Source of the DNA: Ptiloglossa arizonensis
Taxonomy: Eukaryota > Arthropoda > Insecta > Hymenoptera > Colletidae
Reading direction: 5' to 3'
Assembly (NCBI RefSeq): GCF_051014685.1
Contig: NW_027478521.1
Location: forward strand, 1,070,993-1,134,992
DNA length: 64,000 nt
Shown: one piece after another, positions 26,800-39,140 of the stretch
Position numbering within the stretch: position 1 is the stretch's first letter
Layout: every line of letters starts with the position of its first letter
Program-made: the position numbers and the translations under genes
Notes under the pieces: model-generated
Seen by the model: only the letters and a program-made list of their open reading frames with translations
Database searches by the model: none
What the model was told of the DNA's origin: nothing

Positions 26800-28460
26800 C
26801 TCGCGAACGGATTGAGCAATCCGCAAAATTTCTGTTGCATCTGAAGGTAGAAACTCGCCCGTTTACAACGGTATGCGTACTTTTCCCCTAGGCCGTTCTA
26901 GTTATTCGTTTCGTGCATCAGAACTGCGAAAATTTTGAGTTTCTCAAGCGTTTCTTACTTCCAAACCGCCATATCTCGCGAACGGATTGACCAATCCGCA
27001 AAATTTCTGTTGCATCTGAAAGTAGAAACTCGCCCGATTACAACGGTATGCGTACTTTTCCCCTAGTCCGTTCTAGTTATTCGTTTCGAGCATCAGAACT
27101 GCGAAAATTTTGAGTTTCTCAAGCGTTTCTTACCTCCAAACTGCCATATCTCGCGAACGGATTGACCAATCCGCAAAATTTCTGTTGCATCTGAAAGTAG
27201 AAACTCGCCCGATTACAACGGTATGCGTACTTTTCCACTAGTCCGTTCTAGTTATTCGTTTCGAGCATCAGAACTGCGAAAATTTTGAGTTTCTCAAGCG
27301 TTTCTTACCTCCAAACTGCCATATCTCGCGAACGGATTGACCAATCCGCAAAATTTCTGTTGCATCTGAAAGTACAAACTCGCCCGATTACAACGGTATG
27401 CCTACTTTTCCCCTAGGCCGTTCTAGTTATTCGTTTCGAGCATCAGAACTGCGAAAATGTTGAGTTTCTCAAGCGTTTCTTACCTACAAACTGCCATATC
27501 TCGCGAACGGATTGACCAATCCGCAAAATTTCTGTTGCATCTGAAAGTAGAAACTCGCCCGATTACAACGGTATGCGTACTTTTCCCCTAGTCCGTTCTA
27601 GTTATTCGTTTCGAGCATCAGAACTGCGAAAATTTTGAGTTTTTCAAGCGTTTCTTACTTCCAAATTGCCATACCTCGCGAACGGATTGAGCAATCCACA
27701 AAATTTCTGTTGCATCTGAAGGTAGAAACTCGCCCGTTTACAACGGTATGCGTACTTTTCCCCTAGGCCGTTCTAGTTATTCGTTTCGAGCATCAGAACT
27801 GCGAAAATTTTGAGTTTCTCAAGCGTTTCTTACTTCCAAACCGCCATATCTCGCGAACGGATTGACCAATCCGCAAAATTTCTGTTGCATCTGAAAGTAG
27901 AAACTCGCCCGATTACAACGGTATGCGTACTTTTCCCCTAGGCCGTTCTAGTTAATCGTTTCGAGAATCAGAACTGCGAAAATTTTGAGTTTCTCAAGCG
28001 TTTCTTACTTCCAAACTGCCATATCTCGCGAATGGACTGACCAATCCGCAAAATTTCTGATGCATCTGAAAGTAGAAACTCGCCCGATTACAGCGGTATG
28101 CGTACTTTTCCCCTAGGCCGTTCTGGTTAATCGTTTCGAGCATCAGAACTGCGAAAATTTTGAGTTTCTCAAGCGTTTCTTACTTCCAAACTGCCATATC
28201 TCGCGAACGGATTGACCAATCCGCAAAATTTCTGTTGCATCTGAAAGTAGAAATTCGCCCGATTACAACGGAATGCGTACTTTTCCCCTAGACCGTTCTA
28301 GTTATGCTTGTCGAGCATCAGAACTGCGAAAATTTTGAGTTTCTCAAGCGTTTCTTACCTCCAAACTGCCATATCTCGCGAACGGATTGACCAATCCGCA
28401 AAATTTCTGTTGCATCTGAAAGTAGAAACTCGCCCGATTACAACGGTATGCGTACTTTTC
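26800..28460 (+). repeat. 17-monomer spaced duplication, copy 1
   Basis: About 9.5 monomers match 29775-31435 at a constant offset of 2975 bp. Shared rare markers are TTCGTGCATC (26911 and 29886), TTTTCCACTAG (27231 and 30206), TGCCTACTT, AATGTTGAG and CCACAAAATT (27696 and 30671). The left edge falls inside a hybrid monomer starting at 26774, whose left half is of the CTCCAAACTG class and right half of the GAGCAATCC class. Confidence 0.82.
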
Positions 28461-29774
28461 CCCTAGACCGTTCTAGTTATGCTTGTCGAGCATCAGAACT
28501 GCGAAAATTTTGAGTTTCTCAAGCGTTTCTTACCTCCAAACTGCCATATCTCGCGAACGGATTGACCAATCCGCAAAATTTCTGTTGCATCTGAAAGTAG
28601 AAACTCGCCCGATTACAACGGTATGCGTACTTTACCCGTAGGCCGTTGTAGTTATTCGTTTCGAGCATGAGAACTGCGAAAATTTTGGGTTTCTCAAGCG
28701 TTGCTTACCTCCAAACTGCCATATCTCGCGAACGGATTGACCAATCCGCAAAATTTCTGATGCATCTGAAAGTAGAAACTCGCCCGATTACAGCGGTATG
28801 CGCACTTTTCCCCTAGGCCGTTCTGGTTAATCGTTTCGAGCATCAGAACTGCGAAAATTTTGAGTTTCTCAAGCGTTTCTTACTTCCAAACTGCCATATC
28901 TCGCGAACGGATTGACCAATCCGCAAAATTTCTGTTCCATCTGAAAGTAGAAATTCGCCCGATTACAACGGAATGCGTACTTTTCCCCTAGACCGTTCTA
29001 GTTATGCTTGTCGAGCATCAGAACTGCGAAAATTTTGAGTTTCTCAAGCGTTCCTTACCTCCAAACTGCCATATCTCGCGAACGGATTGACCAATCCGCA
29101 AAATTTCTGTTGCATCTGAAAGTAGAAACTCGCCCGATTACAACGGTATGCGTACTTTTCCCCTAGACCGTTCTAGTTATGCGTGTCGAGCATCAGAACT
29201 GCGAAAATTTTGAGTTTCTCAAGCGTTTCTTACCTCCAAACTGCCATATCTCGCGAACGGATTGACCAATCCGCAAAATTTCTGTTGCATCTGAAAGTAG
29301 AAACTCGCCCGATTACAACGGTATGCGTACTTTTCCCCTAGTCCGTTCTAGTTATTCGTTTCGAGCATCAGAACTGCGAAAATTTTGAGTTTCTCAAGCG
29401 TTTCTTACCTCCAAACTGCCATATCTCGCGAACGGATTGACCAATCCGCAAAATTTCTGTTGCATCTGAAAGTACAAACTCGCCCGATTACAACGGTATG
29501 CCTACTTTTCCCCTAGGCCGTTCTAGTTATTCGTTTCGAGCATCAGAACTGCGAAAATTTTGAGTTTCTCAAGCGTTTCTTACCTCCAAACTGCCATATC
29601 TCGCGAACGGATTGACCAATCCGCAAAATTTCTGTTGCATCTGAAAGTAGAAACTCGCCCGATTACAACGGTATGCGTACTTTTCCCCTAGTCCGTTCTA
29701 GTTATTCGTTTCGAGCATCAGAACTGCGAAAATTTTGAGTTTTTCAAGCGTTTCTTACTTCCAAATTGCCATAC

Positions 29775-31435
29775 CTCGCGAACGGATTGAGCAATCCGCA
29801 AAATTTCTGTTGCATCTGAAGGTAGAAACTCGCCCGTTTACAACGGTATGCGTACTTTTCCCCTAGGCCGTTCTAGTTATTCGTTTCGTGCATCAGAACT
29901 GCGAAAATTTTGAGTTTCTCAAGCGTTTCTTACTTCCAAACCGCCATATCTCGCGAACGGATTGACCAATCCGCAAAATTTCTGTTGCATCTGAAAGTAG
30001 AAACTCGCCCGATTACAACGGTATGCGTACTTTTCCCCTAGTCCGTTCTAGTTATTCGTTTCGAGCATCAGAACTGCGAAAATTTTGAGTTTCTCAAGCG
30101 TTTCTTACCTCCAAACTGCCATATCTCGCGAACGGATTGACCAATCCGCAAAATTTCTGTTGCATCTGAAAGTAGAAACTCGCCCGATTACAACGGTATG
30201 CGTACTTTTCCACTAGTCCGTTCTAGTTATTCGTTTCGAGCATCAGAACTGCGAAAATTTTGAGTTTCTCAAGCGTTTCTTACCTCCAAACTGCCATATC
30301 TCGCGAACGGATTGACCAATCCGCAAAATTTCTGTTGCATCTGAAAGTACAAACTCGCCCGATTACAACGGTATGCCTACTTTTCCCCTAGGCCGTTCTA
30401 GTTATTCGTTTCGAGCATCAGAACTGCGAAAATGTTGAGTTTCTCAAGCGTTTCTTACCTACAAACTGCCATATCTCGCGAACGGATTGACCAATCCGCA
30501 AAATTTCTGTTGCATCTGAAAGTAGAAACTCGCCCGATTACAACGGTATGCGTACTTTTCCCCTAGTCCGTTCTAGTTATTCGTTTCGAGCATCAGAACT
30601 GCGAAAATTTTGAGTTTTTCAAGCGTTTCTTACTTCCAAATTGCCATACCTCGCGAACGGATTGAGCAATCCACAAAATTTCTGTTGCATCTGAAGGTAG
30701 AAACTCGCCCGTTTACAACGGTATGCGTACTTTTCCCCTAGGCCGTTCTAGTTATTCGTTTCGAGCATCAGAACTGCGAAAATTTTGAGTTTCTCAAGCG
30801 TTTCTTACTTCCAAACCGCCATATCTCGCGAACGGATTGACCAATCCGCAAAATTTCTGTTGCATCTGAAAGTAGAAACTCGCCCGATTACAACGGTATG
30901 CGTACTTTTCCCCTAGGCCGTTCTAGTTAATCGTTTCGAGAATCAGAACTGCGAAAATTTTGAGTTTCTCAAGCGTTTCTTACTTCCAAACTGCCATATC
31001 TCGCGAATGGACTGACCAATCCGCAAAATTTCTGATGCATCTGAAAGTAGAAACTCGCCCGATTACAGCGGTATGCGTACTTTTCCCCTAGGCCGTTCTG
31101 GTTAATCGTTTCGAGCATCAGAACTGCGAAAATTTTGAGTTTCTCAAGCGTTTCTTACTTCCAAACTGCCATATCTCGCGAACGGATTGACCAATCCGCA
31201 AAATTTCTGTTGCATCTGAAAGTAGAAATTCGCCCGATTACAACGGAATGCGTACTTTTCCCCTAGACCGTTCTAGTTATGCTTGTCGAGCATCAGAACT
31301 GCGAAAATTTTGAGTTTCTCAAGCGTTTCTTACCTCCAAACTGCCATATCTCGCGAACGGATTGACCAATCCGCAAAATTTCTGTTGCATCTGAAAGTAG
31401 AAACTCGCCCGATTACAACGGTATGCGTACTTTTC
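29775..31435 (+). repeat. 17-monomer spaced duplication, copy 2
   Basis: This is the partner of 26800-28460 at +2975 bp, with no difference noticed by eye in the marker regions. Its right edge lies at 31441, where it switches within a monomer to the TTAATCGTTTCGAGAATC class. The intervening 28461-29774 repeats parts of the same series in a different order, including a CGTTCCTTACC monomer at 29049 that reappears in block D. Confidence 0.82.
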
Positions 31436-32490
31436 CCCTAGGCCGTTCTAGTTAATCGTTTCGAGAATCAGAACTGCGAAAATTTTGAGTTTCTCAAGCG
31501 TTTCTTACTTCCAAACTGCCATATCTCGCGAATGGACTGACCAATCCGCAAAATTTCTGATGCATCTGAAAGTAGAAACTCGCCCGATTACAACGGTATG
31601 CGTACTTTTCCCCTAGTCCGTTCTAGTTATTCGTTTCGAGCATCAGAACTGCGAAAATTTTGAGTTTTTCAAGCGTTTCTTACTTCCAAATTGCCATACC
31701 TCGCGAACGGATTGAGCAATCCACAAAATTTCTGTTGCATCTGAAGGTAGAAACTCGCCCGTTTACAACGGTATGCGTACTTTTCCCCTAGGCCGTTCTA
31801 GTTATTCGTTTCGAGCATCAGAACTGCGAAAATTTTGAGTTTCTCAAGCGTTTCTTACTTCCAAACCGCCATATCTCGCGAACGGATTGACCAATCCGCA
31901 AAATTTCTGTTGCATCTGAAAGTAGAAACTCGCCCGATTACAACGGTATGCGTACTTTTCCCCTAGGCCGTTCTAGTTAATCGTTTCGAGAATCAGAACT
32001 GCGAAAATTTTGAGTTTCTCAAGCGTTTCTTACTTCCAAACTGCCATATCTCGCGAATGGACTGACCAATCCGCAAAATTTCTGATGCATCTGAAAGTAG
32101 AAACTCGCCCGATTACAGCGGTATGCGTACTTTTCCCCTAGGCCGTTCTGGTTAATCGTTTCGAGCATCAGAACTGCGAAAATTTTGAGTTTCTCAAGCG
32201 TTTCTTACTTCCAAACTGCCATATCTCGCGAACGGATTGACCAATCCGCAAAATTTCTGTTGCATCTGAAAGTAGAAATTCGCCCGATTACAACGGAATG
32301 CGTACTTTTCCCCTAGACCGTTCTAGTTATGCTTGTCGAGCATCAGAACTGCGAAAATTTTGAGTTTCTCAAGCGTTTCTTACCTCCAAACTGCCATATC
32401 TCGCGAACGGATTGACCAATCCGCAAAATTTCTGTTGCATCTGAAAGTAGAAACTCGCCCGATTACAACGGTATGCGTACTTTTCCCCTA
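30523..32490 (+). repeat. 6-monomer tandem duplication inside C2
   Basis: The segment 30523-31440 recurs at 31573-32490, an offset of 1050 bp or six monomers. The CCACAAAATT marker at 30671 and 31721 fixes the register. The monomers starting at 31324 and 31499 are hybrids: 31324 has the left half of a CTCCAAACTG monomer and the right half of a GAGAATCAG monomer. The 31499 monomer joins a GAATGGACTG left half to an AGTCCGTTC / GAGTTTTTC right half. This is the expected junction of an out-of-register duplication. Confidence 0.82.
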
Positions 32491-33000
32491 GACCGTTCTA
32501 GTTATGCTTGTCGAGCATCAGAACTGCGAAAATTTTGAGTTTCTCAAGCGTTTCTTACCTCCAAACTGCCATATCTCGCGAACGGATTGACCAATCCGCA
32601 AAATTTCTGTTGCATCTGAAAGTAGAAACTCGCCCGATTACAACGGTATGCGTACTTTACCCGTAGGCCGTTGTAGTTATTCGTTTCGAGCATGAGAACT
32701 GCGAAAATTTTGGGTTTCTCAAGCGTTGCTTACCTCCAAACTGCCATATCTCGCGAACGGATTGACCAATCCGCAAAATTTCTGTTGCATCTGAAAGTAG
32801 AAACTCGCCCGATTACAACGGTATGCGTACTTTTCCCCTGGGCCGTTCTGGTTATTCGTTTCGAGTATCAGAACTGTGATAATTTTGAGTTTCTCGACCG
32901 TTTCTTACCTCCAAACTGCCATATCTCGCGAACGGATTGACCAATCCGCAAAATGTCTGTTGCATCTGAAAGTAGAAAGTCGCCCGATTACAACGGTATG

Positions 33001-35800
33001 CGTACTTTTCCCCTAGACCGTTCTAGTTATGCTTGTCGAGCATCAGAACTGCGAAAATTTTGAGTTTCTCAAGCGTTTCTTACCTCCAAACTGCCATATC
33101 TCGCGAACGGATTGACCAATCCGCAAAATTTCTGTTGCATCTGAAAGTTGAAACTCGCCCGATTACAACGGTATGCGTACTTTTCCCCTAGGCCGTTCTA
33201 GTTAATCGTTTCGAGAATCAGAACTGCGAAAATTTTGAGTTTCTCAAGCGTTTCTTACTTCCAAACTGCCATATCTCGCGAATGGACTGACCAATCCGCA
33301 AAATTTCTGATGCATCTGAAAGTAGAAACTCGCCCGATTACAACGGTATGCGTACTTTTCCCCTAGGCCGTTCTGGTTAATCGTTTCGAGCATCAGAACT
33401 GCGAAAATTTTGAGTTTCTCAAGCGTTTCTTACTTCCAAACTGTCATATCTCGCGAACGGATTGACCAATCCGCAAAATTTCTGTTGCATCTGAAAGTAG
33501 AAATTCGCCCGATTACAACGGTATGCGTACTTTTCCCTTAGACCGTTCTAGTTATGCTTGTCGAGCATCAGAACTGCGAAAATTTTGAGTTTCTCAAGCG
33601 TTTCTTACCTCCAAACTGCCATATCTCGCGAACGGATTGACCAATCCGCAAAATTTCTGTTGCATCTGAAAGTAGAAACTCGCCCGATTACAACGGTATG
33701 CGTACTTTTCCCCTAGACCGTTCTAGTTATGCTTGTCGAGCATCAGAACTGCGAAAATTTTGAGTTTCTCAAGCGTTTCTTACCTCCAAACTGCCATATC
33801 TCGCGAACGGATTGACCAATCCGCAAAATTTCTGTTGCATCTGAAAGTAGAAACTCGCCCGATTACAGCGGTATGCGTACTTTTCCCGTAGGCCGTTGTA
33901 GTTATTCGTTTCGAGCATCAGAACTGCGAAAATTTTGAGTTTCTCAAGCGTTTCTTACTTCCAAATTGCCATACCTCGCGAACGGATTGAGCAATCCGCA
34001 AAATTTCTGTTGCATCTGAAGGTAGAAACTCGCCCGTTTACAACGGTATGCGTACTTTTCCCCTAGGCCGTTCTAGTTATTCGTTTCGAGCATCAGAACT
34101 GCGAAAATTTTGAGTTTCTCAAGCGTTTCTTACTTCCAAACCGCCATATCTCGCGAACGGATTGACCAATCCGCAAAATTTCTGTTGCATCTGAAATTAG
34201 AAACTCGCCCGATTACAACGGTATGCGTACTTTTCCCCTAGGCCGTTCTAGTTAATCGTTTCGAGAATCAGAACTGCGAAAATTTTGAGTTTCTCAAGCG
34301 TTTCTTACTTCCAAACTGCCATATCTCGCGAATGGACTGACCAATCCGCAAAATTTCTGATGCATCTGAAAGTAGAAACTCGCCCGATTACAGCGGTATG
34401 CGTACTTTTCCCCTAGGCCGTTCTGGTTAATCGTTTCGAGCATCAGAACTGCGAAAATTTTGAGTTTCTCAAGCGTTTCTTACTTCCAAACTGCCATATC
34501 TCGCGAACGGATTGACCAATCCGCAAAATTTCTGTTGCATCTGAAAGTAGAAATTCGCCCGATTACAACGGAATGCGTACTTTTCCCCTAGACCGTTCTA
34601 GTTATGCTTGTGGGGCATCAGAACTGCGAAAATTTTGAGTTTCTCAAGCGTTCCTTACCTCCAAACTGCCATATCTCGCGAACGGATTGACCAATCCGCA
34701 AAATTTCTGTTGCATCTGAAAGTAGAAACTCGCCCGATTACAACGGTATGCGTACTTTTCCCCTAGACCGTTCTAGTTATGCGTGTCGAGCATCAGAACT
34801 GCGAAAATTTTGAGTTTCTCAAGCGTTTCTTACCTCCAAACTGCCATATCTCGCGAACGGATTGACCAATCCGCAAAATTTCTGTTGCATCTGAAAGTAG
34901 AAACTCGCCCGATTACAACGGTATGCGTACTTTTCCCCTAGTCCGTTCTAGTTATTCGTTTCGAGCATCAGAACTGCGAAAATTTTGAGTTTCTCAAGCG
35001 TTTCTTACCTCCAAACTGCCATATCTCGCGAACGGATTGACCAATACGCAAAATTTCTGTTGCATCTGAAAGTAGAAACTCGCCCGATTACAACGGTATG
35101 CGTACTTTTCCACTAGTCCGTTCTAGTTATTCGTTTCGAGCATCAGAACTGCGAAAATTTTGAGTTTCTCAAGCGTTTCTTACCTCCAAACTGCCATATC
35201 TCGCGAACGGATTGACCAATCCGCAAAATTTCTGTTGCATCTGAAAGTACAAACTCGCCCGATTACAACGGTATGCCTACTTTTCCCCTAGGCCGTTCTA
35301 GTTATTCGTTTCGAGCATCAGAACTGCGAAAATGTTGAGTTTCTCAAGCGTTTCTTACCTACAAACTGCCATATCTCGCGAACGGATTGACCAATCCGCA
35401 AAATTTCTGTTGCATCTGAAAGTAGAAACTCGCCCGATTACAACGGTATGCGTACTTTTCCCCTAGTCCGTTCTAGTTATTCGTTTCGAGCATCAGAACT
35501 GCGAAAATTTTGAGTTTTTCAAGCGTTTCTTACTTCCAAATTGCCATACCTCGCGAACGGATTGAGCAATCCGCAAAATTTCTGTTGCATCTGAAGGTAG
35601 AAACTCGCCCGTTTACAACGGTATGCGTACTTTTCCCCTAGGCCGTTCTAGTTATTCGTTTCGAGCATCAGAACTGCGAAAATTTTGAGTTTCTCAAGCG
35701 TTTCTTACTTCCAAACCGCCATATCTCGCGAACGGATTGACCAATCCGCAAAATTTCTGTTGCATCTGAAAGTAGAAACTCGCCCGATTACAACGGTATG
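33001..35800 (+). repeat. Higher-order repeat D, copy 1 (16 monomers)
   Basis: This 2800-bp unit of 16 monomers is repeated directly at 35801. Private markers GAAAGTTGAAAC (33141), TTCCCTTAGACC (33534), GCTTGTGGGGCATC (34605) and CAATACGCAAAA (35043) all recur exactly 2800 bp later. The upstream boundary is sharp: just before 33001 the monomer carries AAATGTCTG, which its partner before 35801 lacks. Confidence 0.93.
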
Positions 35801-38615
35801 CGTACTTTTCCCCTAGACCGTTCTAGTTATGCTTGTCGAGCATCAGAACTGCGAAAATTTTGAGTTTCTCAAGCGTTTCTTACCTCCAAACTGCCATATC
35901 TCGCGAACGGATTGACCAATCCGCAAAATTTCTGTTGCATCTGAAAGTTGAAACTCGCCCGATTACAACGGTATGCGTACTTTTCCCCTAGGCCGTTCTA
36001 GTTAATCGTTTCGAGAATCAGAACTGCGAAAATTTTGAGTTTCTCAAGCGTTTCTTACTTCCAAACTGCCATATCTCGCGAATGGACTGACCAATCCGCA
36101 AAATTTCTGATGCATCTGAAAGTAGAAACTCGCCCGATTACAACGGTATGCGTACTTTTCCCCTAGGCCGTTCTGGTTAATCGTTTCGAGCATCAGAACT
36201 GCGAAAATTTTGAGTTTCTCAAGCGTTTCTTACTTCCAAACTGTCATATCTCGCGAACGGATTGACCAATCCGCAAAATTTCTGTTGCATCTGAAAGTAG
36301 AAATTCGCCCGATTACAACGGTATGCGTACTTTTCCCTTAGACCGTTCTAGTTATGCTTGTCGAGCATCAGAACTGCGAAAATTTTGAGTTTCTCAAGCG
36401 TTTCTTACCTCCAAACTGCCATATCTCGCGAACGGATTGACCAATCCGCAAAATTTCTGTTGCATCTGAAAGTAGAAACTCGCCCGATTACAACGGTATG
36501 CGTACTTTTCCCCTAGACCGTTCTAGTTATGCTTGTCGAGCATCAGAACTGCGAAAATTTTGAGTTTCTCAAGCGTTTCTTACCTCCAAACTGCCATATC
36601 TCGCGAACGGATTGACCAATCCGCAAAATTTCTGTTGCATCTGAAAGTAGAAACTCGCCCGATTACAGCGGTATGCGTACTTTTCCCGTAGGCCGTTGTA
36701 GTTATTCGTTTCGAGCATCAGAACTGCGAAAATTTTGAGTTTCTCAAGCGTTTCTTACTTCCAAATTGCCATACCTCGCGAACGGATTGAGCAATCCGCA
36801 AAATTTCTGTTGCATCTGAAGGTAGAAACTCGCCCGTTTACAACGGTATGCGTACTTTTCCCCTAGGCCGTTCTAGTTATTCGTTTCGAGCATCAGAACT
36901 GCGAAAATTTTGAGTTTCTCAAGCGTTTCTTACTTCCAAACCGCCATATCTCGCGAACGGATTGACCAATCCGCAAAATTTCTGTTGCATCTGAAATTAG
37001 AAACTCGCCCGATTACAACGGTATGCGTACTTTTCCCCTAGGCCGTTCTAGTTAATCGTTTCGAGAATCAGAACTGCGAAAATTTTGAGTTTCTCAAGCG
37101 TTTCTTACTTCCAAACTGCCATATCTCGCGAATGGACTGACCAATCCGCAAAATTTCTGATGCATCTGAAAGTAGAAACTCGCCCGATTACAGCGGTATG
37201 CGTACTTTTCCCCTAGGCCGTTCTGGTTAATCGTTTCGAGCATCAGAACTGCGAAAATTTTGAGTTTCTCAAGCGTTTCTTACATCCAAACTGCCATATC
37301 TCGCGAACGGATTGACCAATCCGCAAAATTTCTGTTGCATCTGAAAGTAGAAATTCGCCCGATTACAACGGAATGCGTACTTTTCCCCTAGACCGTTCTA
37401 GTTATGCTTGTGGGGCATCAGAACTGCGAAAATTTTGAGTTTCTCAAGCGTTCCTTACCTCCAAACTGCCATATCTCGCGAACGGATTGACCAATCCGCA
37501 AAATTTCTGTTGCATCTGAAAGTAGAAACTCGCCCGATTACAACGGTATGCGTACTTTTCCCCTAGACCGTTCTAGTTATGCGTGTCGAGCATCAGAACT
37601 GCGAAAATTTTGAGTTTCTCAAGCGTTTCTTACCTCCAAACTGCCATATCTCGCGAACGGATTGACCAATCCGCAAAATTTCTGTTGCATCTGAAAGTAG
37701 AAACTCGCCCGATTACAACGGTATGCGTACTTTTCCCCTAGTCCGTTCTAGTTATTCGTTTCGAGCATCAGAACTGCGAAAATTTTGAGTTTCTCAAGCG
37801 TTTCTTACCTCCAAACTGCCATATCTCGCGAACGGATTGACCAATACGCAAAATTTCTGTTGCATCTGAAAGTAGAAACTCGCCCGATTACAACGGTATG
37901 CGTACTTTTCCACTAGTCCGTTCTAGTTATTCGTTTCGAGCATCAGAACTGCGAAAATTTTGAGTTTCTCAAGCGTTTCTTACCTCCAAACTGCCATATC
38001 TCGCGAACGGATTGACCAATCCGCAAAATTTCTGTTGCATCTGAAAGTACAAACTCGCCCGATTACAACGGTATGCCTACTTTTCCCCTAGGCCGTTCTA
38101 GTTATTCGTTTCGAGCATCAGAACTGCGAAAATGTTGAGTTTCTCAAGCGTTCCTTACCTACAAACTGCCATATCTCGCGAACGGATTGACCAATCCGCA
38201 AAATTTCTGTTGCATCTGAAAGTAGAAACTCGCCCGATTACAACGGTATGCGTACTTTTCCCCTAGTCCGTTCTAGTTATTCGTTTCGAGCATCAGAACT
38301 GCGAAAATTTTGAGTTTTTCAAGCGTTTCTTACTTCCAAATTGCCATACCTCGCGAACGGATTGAGCAATCCGCAAAATTTCTGTTGCATCTGAAGGTAG
38401 AAACTCGCCCGTTTACAACGGTATGCGTACTTTTCCCCTAGGCCGTTCTAGTTATTCGTTTCGAGCATCAGAACTGCGAAAATTTTGAGTTTCTCAAGCG
38501 TTTCTTACTTCCAAACCGCCATATCTCGCGAACGGATTGACCAATCCGCAAAATTTCTGTTGCATCTGAAAGTAGAAACTCGCCCGATTACAACGGTATG
38601 CGTACTTTTCCCCTA
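35801..38615 (+). repeat. Higher-order repeat D, copy 2 (16 monomers)
   Basis: This is the direct duplicate of 33001-35800. I noticed only two substitutions between the copies: TACATCC near 37284 where copy 1 has TACTTCC, and GTTCCTTACCTAC near 38150 where copy 1 has GTTTCTTACCTAC. It ends near 38615, where CTAGTCC replaces the expected CTAGACC. This is one of the youngest duplications in the window. Confidence 0.92.
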
Positions 38616-39140
38616 GTCCGTTCTAGTTATTCGTTTCGAGCATCAGAACTGCGAAAATTTTGAGTTTCTCAAGCGTTTCTTACCTCCAAACTGCCATATC
38701 TCGCGAACGGATTGACTAATCCGCAAAATTTCTGTTGCATCTGAAAGTAGAAACTCACCCGATTACAACGGTATGCGTACTTTTCCCCTAGTCCGTTCTA
38801 GTTATTCGTTTCGAGCATCAGAACTGCGAAAATTTTGAGTTTCTCAAGCGTTTCTTACCTCCAAACTGCCATATCTCGCGAACGGATTGACTAATCCGCA
38901 AAATTTCTGTTGCATCTGAAAGTAGAAACTCACCCGATTACAACGGTATGCGTACTTTTCCCCTAGGCCGTTCTAGTTATTCTTTTCGAGCATCAGAACT
39001 GCGAAAATTTGGAGTTTCTCAAGCGTTTCTTACCTCCAAACTACCATATCTCGCGAACGGATTGACCAATCCGCAAAATTTCTGTTGCATCTGAAAGTAG
39101 AAACTCGCCCGATTACAACGGTATGCGTACTTTTCCCCTA
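38499..39140 (+). repeat. Fragment of repeat A inserted between D and E
   Basis: These 642 bases match 2976-3617 of repeat A monomer for monomer, with no difference noticed. They include two successive GACTAATCC / AAACTCACCC monomers, the TTATTCTTTTCG and TTTGGAG pair, and the CTACCATATC monomer. Those linked markers occur together only in repeat A (both copies) and here. The segment lies about 35.5 kb from its closest relative and is in phase with the surrounding monomers. Transfer by gene conversion or by amplification of a mixed array is inferred. Confidence 0.85.

Larger units (their letters stand above)
25549..33000 (+). repeat. Mosaic block C2 with 17- and 6-monomer repeats
   Basis: This stretch is built from the C1 monomer classes plus new ones. 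Two spacings are visible, 2975 bp (17 monomers) and 1050 bp (6 monomers), listed separately. Rare monomers mark longer-range copying: the GAGTATCAGAACTGTGATAA monomer occurs near 26561 and 32861, exactly 36 monomers apart. The GAGCATGAGAACTG / TTTTGGGTTTC / GTTGCTTACC monomer occurs near 28661 and 32686, exactly 23 monomers apart. There is no non-satellite sequence in it. Confidence 0.8.

Noticed and set aside
32692..32940. 82-codon plus-strand frame, the longest in the window
   Set aside because: It is created by CATCAG to CATGAG (a new ATG) and CTAGGCC to CTGGGCC (a lost stop) in one odd monomer. It is satellite throughout and resembles no protein family I know.
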